Assembly (NCBI RefSeq): GCF_041080675.1
Contig: NZ_CP163520.1
Coordinates: forward strand, 6,229,501-6,293,500
Direction of reading: 5' to 3'
DNA: 64,000 nucleotides
Source: Streptomyces sp. cg36
GTDB taxonomy: Bacteria > Actinomycetota > Actinomycetes > Streptomycetales > Streptomycetaceae
Shown: one piece after another, positions 45,352-54,280 of the stretch
Layout: every line of letters starts with the position of its first letter
Numbering within the stretch: position 1 is the stretch's first letter
Notes under the pieces: model-generated
Database searches by the model: none
Seen by the model: the letters and a program-made list of their open reading frames with translations, nothing else
Told to the model about the DNA's origin: nothing
Translations under genes and position numbers: made by a program

Positions 45352-46117
45352 CGCGTCCCCCAGGCCCTTCCACCGGACGCGCGCCTACCGGCTGACGCGC
45401 ACGGCCGCGCTGGCCGCGACCCTGGTCGTCGGCGGCGTCTGGTGGGCCCAGGACGACGGGTCGGTCGCACCGGTCGCCATGGGCGCGGCGGGGGCCCCGG
45501 GCACGGCGGCGCCCGCGGCCACCACCGGGGCCGACGGGGACAAACAGGCCGCGGACCCCGCCCGTCCGGCGGGCCCCGGCGGCAAGGCCGCGCCGGGCGG
45601 GCGGGGCCGGGCGGGCGCGCCCCCGCCCGCGGCCCGCCCGCTGCCGCGCTCCCCGGCGACCGGCCTGGCCATCCCGTACCTGAGCCTGACGGCGCCGGTC
45701 GTCGGTCTCGGGCTCGATCCGGCGCACCACCTCGCGACCCCGCCGGTCGACAACCCGAAGCTGGTCGGCTGGTACGCGAACGGGCCCTCGCCGGGCGAGG
45801 CGGGCACCGCCGTCGCGGTCGGCCACCGCGACACCCGCACCGGCGCCGCGGTCTTCGCCAACATCGCCATGCTGCGGCCCGGCCGGCTGGTCGAGGCCCG
45901 CCGGGCGGACGGCCGCGTCGCGGTGTACACGGTGGACGCGGTCCGCAAGTTCGACAAGGCGCACTTTCCCGACGAGGAGGTGTACGGGGCGCGGGCCCGC
46001 CCCGAGCTGCGGCTGATCACCTGCGGCGGCAGGTTCGACCGGAAGAAGGGGTACGAGAGCAACGTCGTCGTCTTCGCCCACCTCACCGCCGTACGGGGGC
46101 CGGGCCGGACCGCATAG
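45338..46117 (+). CDS. Class F-type sortase
   Basis: This 259-residue protein has an N-terminal membrane helix (AALAATLVVGGVWW), a Pro/Ala linker, and a sortase domain from about residue 108. The catalytic residues are His163 in AVGHRDT and Cys229 in LRLITCGG, ending with YESNVVVFAHLT. It would join surface proteins to the cell wall outside the membrane. Likely clients in this window are the overlapping upstream gene product and perhaps the LAETG-bearing LPMO, although LAXTG proteins are usually served by class E enzymes. Confidence 0.85.
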   Translation: MAPRSASPRPFHRTRAYRLTRTAALAATLVVGGVWWAQDDGSVAPVAMGAAGAPGTAAPAATTGADGDKQAADPARPAGPGGKAAPGGRGRAGAPPPAARPLPRSPATGLAIPYLSLTAPVVGLGLDPAHHLATPPVDNPKLVGWYANGPSPGEAGTAVAVGHRDTRTGAAVFANIAMLRPGRLVEARRADGRVAVYTVDAVRKFDKAHFPDEEVYGARARPELRLITCGGRFDRKKGYESNVVVFAHLTAVRGPGRTA

Positions 46118-46162
46118 CCTCCTCCTGGCGCCCGGGTCGGCCGGGCGGCCCCTGGTGCTGGA

Positions 46163-46181
46163 AAACTACCGGCGCTAGTTT
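46163..46181. promoter_or_regulatory. Inverted repeat upstream of the aldehyde dehydrogenase
   Basis: AAACTA and TAGTTT form a perfect 6-bp inverted repeat with a 7-nt spacer, 33 bp before the ATG. It may be an operator overlapping the promoter of the dehydrogenase pair. Confidence 0.45.
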
Positions 46182-46214
46182 GGGTCCCCGACACCCAGGC
46201 TCAGGAGGAGCGCG

Positions 46215-47609
46215 ATGAACGCCCACGACGGGATGTACATAGGCGGTCGCTGGACCCCGGCCGCGGGCGGCGACACGACCGCCGTGGTGAACCCGGCGGA
46301 CGAGCAGGTCATCGCCCACGTACCGGCCGGGACCGCCGAGGACGTGGACGCGGCGGTGCGCGCGGCCCGCGCGGCCCTGCCGGGCTGGGCCGCGACCCCG
46401 CCCGCCGCGCGCGCCGCACTGATCGCGGCCCTGCGGGACCGGCTGGCCGAGCGCAAGGACGAGATCGCGGCCACGGTCACCGCCGAACTCGGCGCGCCCG
46501 CGCAGTTCGCCCAGCAGGTGCACGTGGGCCTGCCGATCGCGGTCGCCGGCTCCTACGCCGAACTCGCCGCCGCGCACGCCTTCGAGGAGCGGATCGGCAA
46601 CTCCACCGTCTTCCACGAGCCGGTCGGCGTGGTCGGCGCGATCACCCCCTGGAACTATCCGCTCCACCAGATCGTCGCCAAGGTGGCACCCGCGCTCGCG
46701 GCGGGCTGCACGGTCGTCCTCAAGCCCGCCGAGGACACCCCGCTCACCGCCCGGCTGTTCGCGCGGGCGGTCCACGAGGCCGGGGTGCCCGCCGGGGTGT
46801 TCAACCTGGTCACCGGGCTCGGGCCGGTCGCGGGCCAGGCGCTCGCCGAGCACGAGGGCGTCGATCTGCTCTCCTTCACCGGCTCCACCGCCGTCGGCCG
46901 CCGCATCGGCGCCCTGGCGGGCGGCGCCGTCAAGCGGGTCGCCCTGGAGCTCGGCGGCAAGTCCGCCAACGTCATCCTGCCGAGCGCGGACCTGGCGAGG
47001 GCCGTCGCCGTCGGCATCGCCAACGTGATGGGCAACTCCGGCCAGACGTGCAGCGCCTGGACCCGGATGCTGGTCCACGCCGACCGGTACGAGGAGGCCG
47101 TCGGTCTCGCCCGCGCCGCCGTCGCCAAGTACCCGGTGGGCGAGCGGGTCGGGCCGCTGGTCAGCGCCCGGCAGCGGGACCGGGTGCGCGGCTACATCGA
47201 GAAGGGCGTCGAGGAGGGCGCCCGGCTGGTGGCGGGCGGCGCCGGGGCCCCGCTGGAGCGCGGCTACTACGTGGCGCCGACCGTCTTCGCCGATGTCACC
47301 CCGGAGATGACGATCGCCCAGGAGGAGATCTTCGGCCCGGTCGTCGCGCTCATCCCGTACCGCGACGAGGAGGACGCGCTGCGGATCGCCAACGGCACGG
47401 TGTACGGGCTGGCGGGCGCGGTCTGGGCGGGCGACGACGCCGAGGCGGTGGCCTTCGCGCGGCGGATGGAGACCGGGCAGGTGGACATCAACGGCGGCCG
47501 GTTCAACCCGCTCGCCCCCTTCGGCGGCTACAAGCAGTCGGGGGTGGGCCGCGAGCTCGGCCCGCACGGCCTGAGCGAGTACCTCCAGACCAAGTCACTG
47601 CAGTTCTGA
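46215..47609 (+). CDS. NAD(P)-dependent aldehyde dehydrogenase
   Basis: This 464-residue enzyme has the ALDH hallmarks: GAITPWNYPLHQIVAKVAPALAAGC, nucleotide-binding TGSTAVGRRIG, the general-base Glu in LELGGKSANVIL, and the nucleophile Cys in NSGQTCSAWTRMLV. C-terminal QEEIFGPVVALIPY and NPLAPFGGYKQSGVGRELG follow. It oxidises an aldehyde to the acid. A good AGGAGG site precedes it. The adjacent Zn-alcohol dehydrogenase gene starts 47 bp later, so the pair probably converts an alcohol to an acid. Confidence 0.93.
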   Translation: MNAHDGMYIGGRWTPAAGGDTTAVVNPADEQVIAHVPAGTAEDVDAAVRAARAALPGWAATPPAARAALIAALRDRLAERKDEIAATVTAELGAPAQFAQQVHVGLPIAVAGSYAELAAAHAFEERIGNSTVFHEPVGVVGAITPWNYPLHQIVAKVAPALAAGCTVVLKPAEDTPLTARLFARAVHEAGVPAGVFNLVTGLGPVAGQALAEHEGVDLLSFTGSTAVGRRIGALAGGAVKRVALELGGKSANVILPSADLARAVAVGIANVMGNSGQTCSAWTRMLVHADRYEEAVGLARAAVAKYPVGERVGPLVSARQRDRVRGYIEKGVEEGARLVAGGAGAPLERGYYVAPTVFADVTPEMTIAQEEIFGPVVALIPYRDEEDALRIANGTVYGLAGAVWAGDDAEAVAFARRMETGQVDINGGRFNPLAPFGGYKQSGVGRELGPHGLSEYLQTKSLQF

Positions 47610-47655
47610 CGACCCGTCACCGAGCACCACCCTTTCTCACTCCGGGAGCAGCATC

Positions 47656-48735
47656 GTGGTCCGCGCCGCAGTCCTACCCTCCGTCGGCTCCCCGCTGGAG
47701 GTCACCGAGATAGCACTCCCCGAGCCCGGCCCCGGCCAGGTGCGGGTCCGCCTCGCCGCCGCCGGGGTCTGCCACTCCGACCTCTCGCTGGCCAACGGCA
47801 CCATGCGCGTCCCCGTACCGGCCGTCCTCGGCCACGAGGGCGCGGGCACCGTCGTCGCGGTCGGCGAGGGCGTCACCTCGGTCGCGCCCGGCGACGGCGT
47901 GGTCCTCAACTGGGCGCCCTCCTGCGGCAGTTGCCACCCCTGCTCGCTGGGCGAGGTCTGGCTCTGCCTCAACGCGCTGACCGGCGCGGGCGCGGTGTAC
48001 GCGCACACGGCCGACGGCCGGGAGCTGCACCCGGGGCTCAACGTGGCGGCCTTCGCCGAGGAGACGGTCGTCGCCGAGAACTGTCTGCTGCCCCTGCCCG
48101 AGGGCGTCCCGCTGGTCGAGGCGGCGCTGCTGGGCTGCGCGGTGCTGACGGGGTACGGCGCCGTCCACCACTCGGCGAAGGTCCGCGAGGGCGAGACGGT
48201 CGCCGTGTTCGGGGCGGGCGGCGTGGGCCTGGCCACCCTCCAGGCCGCCCGGATCGCGGGCGCCGGGCAGATCGTGGCGGTCGACGTCTCCCCGGCGAAG
48301 GAGGAGCTGGCGCGCCGGGCGGGCGCCACCGACTTCGTGGTGGCCTCCGACACCACGGCCAAGGACATCCGGAAGCTGACCGGCGGCCACGGCACCGACG
48401 TGGCGGTGGAGTGCGTGGGGCGCGCGGTCACCATCCGCACGGCCTGGGAGTCCACCCGGCGCGGTGGCCGCACCACGGTCGTCGGCATCGGCGGCAAGGA
48501 CCAGGAGGTCTCCTTCAACGCCCTGGAGATCTTCCACTGGGGCCGTACGTTCTCGGGCTGCGTGTACGGCAACAGCGACCCGGCGCGCGATCTGCCGGTC
48601 CTGGCCGAGCACGTCCGCGCGGGCCGCCTGGACCTGGCGGCGATGGTGTCCGGGCGGACCGGGCTCGACGGCATCCCGGCCGCCTTCGCCGACATGGAGG
48701 CGGGCAAGGGCGGGCGGGCGCTGGTGGTGTTCTAG
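47656..48735 (+). CDS. Zinc-dependent alcohol dehydrogenase (MDR superfamily)
   Basis: This 359-residue enzyme has catalytic zinc ligands in GVCHSDL and GHEGAGTV, the structural zinc lobe CGSCHPCSLGEVWLC, and a Rossmann motif GAGGVGLATLQAARIAGAGQIVAVDVS. It resembles the NAD-dependent class III-like or aryl-alcohol dehydrogenases. GTG start. It lies directly downstream of the aldehyde dehydrogenase on the same strand. The substrate alcohol is unknown. Confidence 0.92.
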   Translation: MVRAAVLPSVGSPLEVTEIALPEPGPGQVRVRLAAAGVCHSDLSLANGTMRVPVPAVLGHEGAGTVVAVGEGVTSVAPGDGVVLNWAPSCGSCHPCSLGEVWLCLNALTGAGAVYAHTADGRELHPGLNVAAFAEETVVAENCLLPLPEGVPLVEAALLGCAVLTGYGAVHHSAKVREGETVAVFGAGGVGLATLQAARIAGAGQIVAVDVSPAKEELARRAGATDFVVASDTTAKDIRKLTGGHGTDVAVECVGRAVTIRTAWESTRRGGRTTVVGIGGKDQEVSFNALEIFHWGRTFSGCVYGNSDPARDLPVLAEHVRAGRLDLAAMVSGRTGLDGIPAAFADMEAGKGGRALVVF

Positions 48736-48812
48736 GGGCCGGCGCGGAGGCGGGCGCGCCGGTTACCCCGCGTCCCGGCCGGGGGCGGCCGGGCGGCCCC
48801 GCCCCGCGGTGC

Positions 48813-49778
48813 TCAGTGCCGGGCCTCCGCCTCCGGCTGCGGCGCGGGGACGGGGGCGGCGGCCGGAGGGGCAGGAACCTCCGCGCTCCGCCGGGGCCGC
48901 GAGCGGGAGACGGCCACGCCCGCCAGGCACAGGGCGCCCCCGGCCAGCGTCAGCCAGTCCGGCACCTCGTCCAGCACCGCCCAGGACATCAGCACCACCA
49001 GCGCGGGCACCACATAGGTGGTCGCGCCCATCTTCCCGGCCGTCGTGCGGGCCAGCGCGTACGCCCAGGTGGTGAAGGCGAGCGCGGTCGGGAACACGCC
49101 CAGGTAGACCATGTTCAGGGTCGCGCCGACCGGTGCGTCGGCGGCGTCGGAGACCAGCCGACCGGCGAACGGCAGACAGGCCACCGTCCCCACCAGGCAG
49201 CCGAAGAAGGTCACTTGGAGCGCGCTGGCCCGGCCGAGCGCGGGCTTCTGCGCCACCACGCCGCCCGCGTAGGTCATCGCCGCCAGCAGACAGAGGACCA
49301 CCCCGAGCACCGAGGCGCCGCCGTCCCCGGACATCGACAGGCCGACCGCCACCGCGCCCGCGAACGAGACGCCCATGCCGGCCGCCAGCCGCGGCGGCAG
49401 CCGCTCGCCCAGGAAGCGGGCGCCGAGCAGGGCGATGAGGATCGGGCCGATGTTCACGATCATCGCGGCCGTGCCCGCGTCGACCTCCCGCTCGCCCCAG
49501 TTGAGCACCACCATGTAGACCCCGAACCACAGCAGGCCCGAGGCGGCTATGCCCGGCCAGGCCCCGCGCGGGGGAAGCCCCTCGCGCCGGACCGCGAACA
49601 GCACGCCGAGCACGACGGTTCCGGCGGCCAGCCGGCCCAGTGCCAGCGCTCCGGGTGCGTAGGCGGCGCCCGCGCTGCGGATGGACACGAAGGCCGAGGC
49701 CCACAGGACCACGGAGACCGCCGCGGCGGCGAGCGCCAGACCTTCCGAACCGCGCGGGGAGCGTGAGGAGTTCGTCAT
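48813..49778 (-). CDS. EamA/DMT-family exporter
   Basis: This 321-residue protein has ten hydrophobic helices arranged as two EamA repeats. The first begins LALAAAAVSVVLWASAFVSIRSAG. The second begins VLGVVLCLLAAMTYAGGVVAQKPAL and ends TTAGKMGATTYVVPALVVLMSWAVLDEVPDWLTLAGGALCLAGVAVSR. The C-terminal 30 residues are Pro/Ala-rich. Such proteins export amino acids or other small metabolites; the substrate is unknown. Confidence 0.88.
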   Translation of the reverse strand: MTNSSRSPRGSEGLALAAAAVSVVLWASAFVSIRSAGAAYAPGALALGRLAAGTVVLGVLFAVRREGLPPRGAWPGIAASGLLWFGVYMVVLNWGEREVDAGTAAMIVNIGPILIALLGARFLGERLPPRLAAGMGVSFAGAVAVGLSMSGDGGASVLGVVLCLLAAMTYAGGVVAQKPALGRASALQVTFFGCLVGTVACLPFAGRLVSDAADAPVGATLNMVYLGVFPTALAFTTWAYALARTTAGKMGATTYVVPALVVLMSWAVLDEVPDWLTLAGGALCLAGVAVSRSRPRRSAEVPAPPAAAPVPAPQPEAEARH

Positions 49779-49951
49779 GGGCCCGACGGTACGGCCGAAA
49801 CCGTTCGGTGCTCACCGCATTATTGCCGGGCCACCGGTTTGCCACTGAGCCCGCGGCTTGTCACTGAGCCCGCAGCCCGCCGAGCCGTCGGCCCGCCGAC
49901 CCGCAGCCCGCCGGTCGGTCGGCTCGCCGGCCCGCCGCCGCGCGCACCCGC

Positions 49952-50707
49952 TCAGCGCAGGCTCGCCCCGGCGATGCCGAGCAGCTCGCCCAGTGCCCGC
50001 TCGCCCGACGGCGTCACCCGTACCGCCCGCTCGGAGCCGATCCGTACGCACCAGCCCGCCTCCAGCGCGTGCGCGCAGAGCGCGGCGCCCGCCGCCCCGG
50101 CCAGATGGGGGCGGCGCTCGGTCCAGTCGAGGCAGGAGCGCACCAGCGGGCGACGGCCCGAGCGCTCCAGCGCGATCCCCACCTCCCCGTACCAGCGCAC
50201 CCCTTCGCGGGTCAGCGCGAACCCGGCGTCCTGGATAAGCAGGCCGCGCACGGTCATCGCGTCGGTGATCGCGATGCCGAGGCGGCCCGCGAGATGGTCG
50301 TAGCAGGTGCGCCCGCGCGCCATCGCGCTGCCCGCCGACGCGGCCCGCAGGGTGCGCGGCGCGGCCGGTGCGGTGCGTGCCGCCAGCTCCTCCACGAGAT
50401 GGGCGACGCCCGGGTCGGCGAGCCGTACGTAACGGTGGCGGCCCTGGCGCGCCTCGGTCAGCAGGCCGCCCGCGACCAGGCGGCCCAGGTGCTCACTGGC
50501 GGTGGAGGGCGCGACCTTGGCGTGCCGCGCCAGTTCGCCCGCCGTCCACGCCCGCCCGTCGAGCAGCGCCAGGCAGAACGTCGCCCGGGTCTCGTCGGCG
50601 AGCAGCGCGGCGAAGGCGGCGAGCCCCGATCCCGAGGTGCCCGATCCCGAGGTGCCCGATCCCGAGGTGCCCGATCCCGAGCTGCCGGATCCCGGTGTGG
50701 TGGTCAT
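49952..50707 (-). CDS. ArsR-type winged-helix regulator
   Basis: This 251-residue protein has an HTH near residues 29-100 (LAAFAALLADETRATFCLALLDGRAWTAGELARHAKVAPSTASEHLGRLVAGGLLTEARQGRHRYVRL). A long C-terminal domain with YDHLAGRLGIAITDAM follows. No clear metal-binding cysteine motif is seen, so it is not a typical metal sensor. The N-terminus is a Gly-Ser-Gly-Thr-Ser repeat encoded by a 15-bp tandem repeat. It might control the EamA exporter gene on the same strand 173 bp downstream. Confidence 0.85.
   Translation of the reverse strand: MTTTPGSGSSGSGTSGSGTSGSGTSGSGLAAFAALLADETRATFCLALLDGRAWTAGELARHAKVAPSTASEHLGRLVAGGLLTEARQGRHRYVRLADPGVAHLVEELAARTAPAAPRTLRAASAGSAMARGRTCYDHLAGRLGIAITDAMTVRGLLIQDAGFALTREGVRWYGEVGIALERSGRRPLVRSCLDWTERRPHLAGAAGAALCAHALEAGWCVRIGSERAVRVTPSGERALGELLGIAGASLR
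50625..50699. repeat. 15-bp tandem repeat in the ArsR-type gene
   Basis: Five 15-bp units run from 50625 to 50699. The first three are identical (CCCGATCCCGAGGTG), the fourth has one change and the fifth several. They encode GSGTS repeats at the regulator's N-terminus, so copy number can vary without frameshift. Confidence 0.95.
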
Positions 50708-50725
50708 GCCTCCAGGATGCCGCCG

Positions 50726-51412
50726 TCACCCTTCGGCGGCGGCCGAACCGTGGGCGGCGCCGGTGCGCGCCCGCGCGGGCAGCGCCTCGTACTGCGCGGC
50801 CAGCCCGTCGAGCAGGGCGCGCAGACCGGTCTGGAAGGCGCCCTCGTCGATCTCCTGCCGGCGCTCGGCCAGCAGGTGGGCCTGGCCGAGGTGGGGGTAG
50901 TCGGCGGGGTCGTACGCCGCCTCGTCGTCCACGAAGCCCCGGGCGAAGGAGCCGAGGGCCGAGCCCATGACGAAGTACCGCATCAGCGCGCCGATCCGGG
51001 TGGCCTGCGCGGGCGGCCAACCCGCCTCGGTCATGGCGCCGAACACCGCGTCCGCCAGCCGCAGGCCCGCCGGGCGGCGCCCCGGGCCCTGGGCGAGGAC
51101 CGGGACGATGTGGGGGTGGCGGGTGAGGACGGCCCGGTAGGCGAGGGCCCAGTCGTGCAGCGCGGTGCGCCAGCCGCGCGGGTCGCCCGGCTCGAACATC
51201 GACAGGTCGACCTGGGCGGAGGTGGCGTCGGCGACCGCCTCCAGGATCTCGTCCTTGGTGCGGAAGTGGTTGTAGAGGGAGGGGCCGCTGACCCCGAGCT
51301 CGGCGGCCAGGCGGCGGGTCGAGACGGCGGCGAGCCCCTCGGCGTCCACGAGCGCGCTCGCCGCCTCGACGATGCGGTCGGTGCTCAGGAGGGGCTTGCG
51401 CGGTCGGGCCAT
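50726..51412 (-). CDS. TetR-family regulator divergent from an acyl-CoA dehydrogenase
   Basis: This 228-residue protein has the HTH RIVEAASALVDAEGLAAVSTRRLAAELGVSGPSLYNHFRTKDEIL and a TetR_C-like ligand domain. ATG 51421 is an alternative start adding MCR. The 97 bp between it and the acyl-CoA dehydrogenase start are unusually AT-rich around 51438-51462, where the divergent promoters probably lie. Confidence 0.87.
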   Translation of the reverse strand: MARPRKPLLSTDRIVEAASALVDAEGLAAVSTRRLAAELGVSGPSLYNHFRTKDEILEAVADATSAQVDLSMFEPGDPRGWRTALHDWALAYRAVLTRHPHIVPVLAQGPGRRPAGLRLADAVFGAMTEAGWPPAQATRIGALMRYFVMGSALGSFARGFVDDEAAYDPADYPHLGQAHLLAERRQEIDEGAFQTGLRALLDGLAAQYEALPARARTGAAHGSAAAEG

Positions 51413-51508
51413 GCGGCACATAGTAGGGCCTGCGCAAGAAAAACTAGCAGTGGTAATTAAGTGGCCGGGGCCCGGCCGCCCGACCGGACCACCTGGGGTG
51501 CGAGCGAG

Positions 51509-52660
51509 ATGAACCTGGAGCTGAGCGAGGAGCAGGAGGCCGTGCGGCGGCTCGCCGGGGAGTTCGTGGCCCGCGAGGTGATCCCGTACGCCACCGCCTG
51601 GGACCGCGCCGAGAACGTCGACCGCTCGATCGTGAAGAAGCTCGGCGCGCTGGGGTTCCTCGGGCTCACCGTCCCCGAGGAGTACGGCGGCTCCGGCGGT
51701 GACCACCTGACGTACTGCCTGGTCACCGAGGAGCTCGGGCGCGGCGACTCGGCGGTGCGCGGGATCGTCTCCGTCTCGCTCGGGCTGGTCGCCAAGACCG
51801 TGGCGCACTGGGGCGACGAGGAGCAGAAGCGGACCTGGCTGCCGCGCCTGACCTCCGGCGACGCGCTCGGCTGCTTCGGGCTGACCGAGCCCGGCACCGG
51901 CTCCGACGCGGCAAACCTCGCCACCCGGGCCGTCCGCGACGGCGGCGACTACGTCGTCAACGGCTCCAAGATGTTCATCACCAACGGCACCTGGGCGGAC
52001 GTGGTGCTGCTCTTCGCCCGCACCGACGACACCCCGGGCCACCGGGGCATATCCGCCTTCCTGGTGCCCGCCGACACCCCGGGCCTGACCCGCCGGGCCA
52101 TCCACGGCAAGCTCGGCCTGCGCGGCCAGGCCACCGCCGAGCTGGTCCTCCAGGACGTGCGGATCCCGGCGTCCGCGCTGCTCGGCCCCGAGGGCAAGGG
52201 CTTCTCGATCGCCATGTCCGCGCTGGCCAAGGGGCGGATGTCGGTGGCCGCCGGCTGCGTGGGCATCGCCCGGGCCGCGCTGGAGGCGGCCGTCGGGTAC
52301 GCGGGGGAGCGCGAGCAGTTCGGCCGGTCCATCGCGCACTACCAGCTGGTGCAGGAGCTGATCAGCGACATCTCGGTGGACGTGGACGCGGCCCGGCTGC
52401 TCACCTGGCGGGTCGCCGATCTCGTCGACCGGGGCCGGGAGTTCGCCACCGCCGCCTCGAAGGCCAAGCTCTTCGCCTCGGAGGCCGCCGTGCGCGCCGC
52501 CAACAACGCCCTCCAGGTGTACGGGGGGTACGGCTACATCGACGAGTACCCGGTCGGCAAGCTGCTGCGCGACGCCCGGGTGATGACGCTGTACGAGGGC
52601 ACGAGCCAGATCCAGAAGCTCATCATCGGCCGCGCCGAGACCGGCGTCTCGGCCTTCTGA
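51509..52660 (+). CDS. Acyl-CoA dehydrogenase
   Basis: This 383-residue FAD enzyme shows the ACAD layout: LSEEQEAVRRLAGEFVAREV at the start, CFGLTEPGTGSDAANLATRAV and NGSKMFITNGTWADVVLLFART (FAD/substrate loop), then GYAGEREQFGRSIAHYQLVQ. The C-terminal catalytic Glu lies in TLYEGTSQIQKLIIGR. It introduces an alpha-beta double bond into an acyl-CoA, probably short- or branched-chain. Divergent TetR control is likely. Confidence 0.94.
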   Translation: MNLELSEEQEAVRRLAGEFVAREVIPYATAWDRAENVDRSIVKKLGALGFLGLTVPEEYGGSGGDHLTYCLVTEELGRGDSAVRGIVSVSLGLVAKTVAHWGDEEQKRTWLPRLTSGDALGCFGLTEPGTGSDAANLATRAVRDGGDYVVNGSKMFITNGTWADVVLLFARTDDTPGHRGISAFLVPADTPGLTRRAIHGKLGLRGQATAELVLQDVRIPASALLGPEGKGFSIAMSALAKGRMSVAAGCVGIARAALEAAVGYAGEREQFGRSIAHYQLVQELISDISVDVDAARLLTWRVADLVDRGREFATAASKAKLFASEAAVRAANNALQVYGGYGYIDEYPVGKLLRDARVMTLYEGTSQIQKLIIGRAETGVSAF

Positions 52661-52678
52661 CCCGCCGCCCGGCCGGTT

Positions 52679-52697
52679 CTGAGTACCTCCTGAGTAC
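52679..52697. promoter_or_regulatory. Direct repeat CTGAGTAC upstream of the YiaA/B-like gene
   Basis: CTGAGTAC occurs at 52679-52686 and 52690-52697, an 11-bp period that places both on the same helix face. It lies 45 bp before the small membrane protein gene. Confidence 0.4.
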
Positions 52698-52741
52698 GCG
52701 AGCGGATGTGGCCCCGGCCACACCCGCCGCATGCTGACGCC

Positions 52742-53029
52742 ATGAGTGAGACACCGGTCAAGCAGCAGAACACGGCCGCGTACTACGGGCAGGCCGTCGC
52801 GTCCTTCGCCATCGCCGTCACGGCCACGGCCGTCGGCATCACCCGGCTCCAGGCCGACGCCTGGGTGCGGGCCTTCCTCGGCATCGCCGTCCTCTACCTG
52901 GTCACCTCCGCCTTCACGCTCGCCAAGGTGGTCCGCGACCGCCAGGAGGCCGGGCAGATCGTCAGCCGGGTCGACCAGGCCCGGCTGGAGAAGCTCCTCG
53001 CCGAGCACGACCCCTTCCAGAAGCTGTAG
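52742..53029 (+). CDS. YiaA/YiaB-family small inner-membrane protein
   Basis: This 95-residue protein has two transmembrane helices (AVASFAIAVTATAVGITRL and AFLGIAVLYLVTSAFTLAKVV) joined by a short loop. The conserved start is KQQNTAAYYGQA and the cytoplasmic tail is RDRQEAGQIVSRVDQARLEKLLAEHDPF. This matches the YiaAB two-helix family of unknown function. Confidence 0.8.
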   Translation: MSETPVKQQNTAAYYGQAVASFAIAVTATAVGITRLQADAWVRAFLGIAVLYLVTSAFTLAKVVRDRQEAGQIVSRVDQARLEKLLAEHDPFQKL

Positions 53030-53038
53030 CCGCACGTC

Positions 53039-53052
53039 TAAGCGCTTGCTCA
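53039..53052. promoter_or_regulatory. TetR operator copy 1 (TAAGCGCTTGCTCA)
   Basis: This near-palindrome (TAAGC-GCTT-GCTCA) is 41 bp before the TetR gene. The 13-mer AAGCGCTTGCTCA recurs exactly at 54281-54293 before the MaoC gene, so both genes probably answer to this regulator. Confidence 0.75.
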
Positions 53053-53093
53053 CCCTCGGGGTATGGTGTTCGTCCGAAGGGAAGGGGCAAGCG

Positions 53094-53720
53094 ATGGGTA
53101 CGGCTGAGCAGACGGTCGGCGACGACAAGCCGTGGGGCGAGGTCACGCCGGAGGCCGCCCGGCGGCTGCTCGTCGCCGCCGTGGAGGCGTTCGCGGAGCG
53201 CGGCTACCACGCGACGACGACACGGGACATCGCGGGCCGCGCCGGGATGAGCCCGGCCGCGCTCTACATCCACTACAAGACCAAGGAAGAGCTGCTCCAC
53301 CGGATCAGCCGGATCGGCCACGACAAGGCCCTGGAGATCCTGGAGACGGCCGCGGCGGCCCCCGGCACGGCCGCCGAGCGCCTCGCGGGCGCGGTGCGCT
53401 CCTTCGTACGCTGGCACGCCGGGCACCACATGACCGCGCGGGTCGTCCAGTACGAGCTGGACGCGCTCGGCCCCGAGCACCGCACCGAGATCGTGGGGCT
53501 GCGCCGCCGCAGCGACGCGGCCGTGCGGCGGATCCTCCAGGAGGGCGTGGCGGCGGGCGAGTTCGACGTGCCGGACGTGCCCGGGACCACGCTCGCCGTG
53601 CTGTCGCTCTGCATCGACGTGGCGCGCTGGTTCAGCGCGGAGGGCCGCCGCACGCCCGACGAGGTCGGCGCGCTCTACGCCGACCTCGTCCTGCGGATGG
53701 TCGGGGCCCGGCAGAAGTAG
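53094..53720 (+). CDS. TetR-family regulator of a fatty-acid-type module
   Basis: This 208-residue protein has the HTH RLLVAAVEAFAERGYHATTTRDIAGRAGMSPAALYIHYKTKEELLHRI. Its C-terminal domain resembles regulators of acyl-CoA metabolism (FVRWHAGHHMTARVVQYELDALGPEHRTEIVGLRRR). It is convergent with the MaoC gene. The same 13-bp operator precedes both genes, implying autoregulation and repression of the dehydratase until an acyl-CoA ligand binds. Confidence 0.88.
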   Translation: MGTAEQTVGDDKPWGEVTPEAARRLLVAAVEAFAERGYHATTTRDIAGRAGMSPAALYIHYKTKEELLHRISRIGHDKALEILETAAAAPGTAAERLAGAVRSFVRWHAGHHMTARVVQYELDALGPEHRTEIVGLRRRSDAAVRRILQEGVAAGEFDVPDVPGTTLAVLSLCIDVARWFSAEGRRTPDEVGALYADLVLRMVGARQK

Positions 53721-53765
53721 CCGCGGGGCCCGCCGCTCGGCGGCGGGGGCCGGGGGACCGGCCGC

Positions 53766-54227
53766 TCAGAAGTAGTAGCGCGAGACCGACTCCGCCACGC
53801 AGACCGGCTTGTCGCCGCCCTCGCGCTCCACGGTGACCTTCGCGGTCACCTGCACCCCGCCGCCCGCCTCCACCACGTCGGTGAGGACGGCGGTGGCCCG
53901 CAGCCGCGAGCCCACCGGCACGGGGGCGGGGAAACGGACCTTGCCGGTGCCGTAGTTGATGCCCATCCGCATGCCCTCGACCCGCAGCACCTGCGGCACC
54001 AGCGACGGCAGCAGCGACAGCGTGAGATAGCCGTGCGCGATCGTCGTCCCGAACGGGCCCGCCGCCGCGCGGACCGGGTCCACGTGGATCCACTGGTGGT
54101 CCCCGGTGGCCTCGGCGAACAGGTCGATGCGGCGCTGGTCGACCTCCAGCCAGCCGCTGTGCCCGAGCGGCTCGCCCACGGCGGCCTTCAGCTCGTCGGC
54201 GGAGGTGAAGATCCTCGGCTCTGCCAT
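53766..54227 (-). CDS. MaoC-family enoyl-CoA hydratase/dehydratase
   Basis: This 153-residue hot-dog-fold protein has the hydratase 2 motif FAEATGDHQWIHVDPVRAAAGPFGTTIAHGYLTLSLLP, which contains the catalytic Asp and His. It would hydrate an enoyl-CoA in fatty acid or branched-chain catabolism. The presumed TetR operator lies 54-66 bp upstream of its start. Confidence 0.9.
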   Translation of the reverse strand: MAEPRIFTSADELKAAVGEPLGHSGWLEVDQRRIDLFAEATGDHQWIHVDPVRAAAGPFGTTIAHGYLTLSLLPSLVPQVLRVEGMRMGINYGTGKVRFPAPVPVGSRLRATAVLTDVVEAGGGVQVTAKVTVEREGGDKPVCVAESVSRYYF

Positions 54228-54280
54228 GCCGGTTCCTGCCTCTCTCGCATGTGTGCGCCGCCCCGCGGCCACTCCTGGCC

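Noticed and set aside
50625..50699. Short tandem repeats as a CRISPR array
   Set aside because: Units are contiguous 15-mers without spacers and lie in a coding sequence. No CRISPR repeat-spacer pattern or cas gene was seen anywhere.
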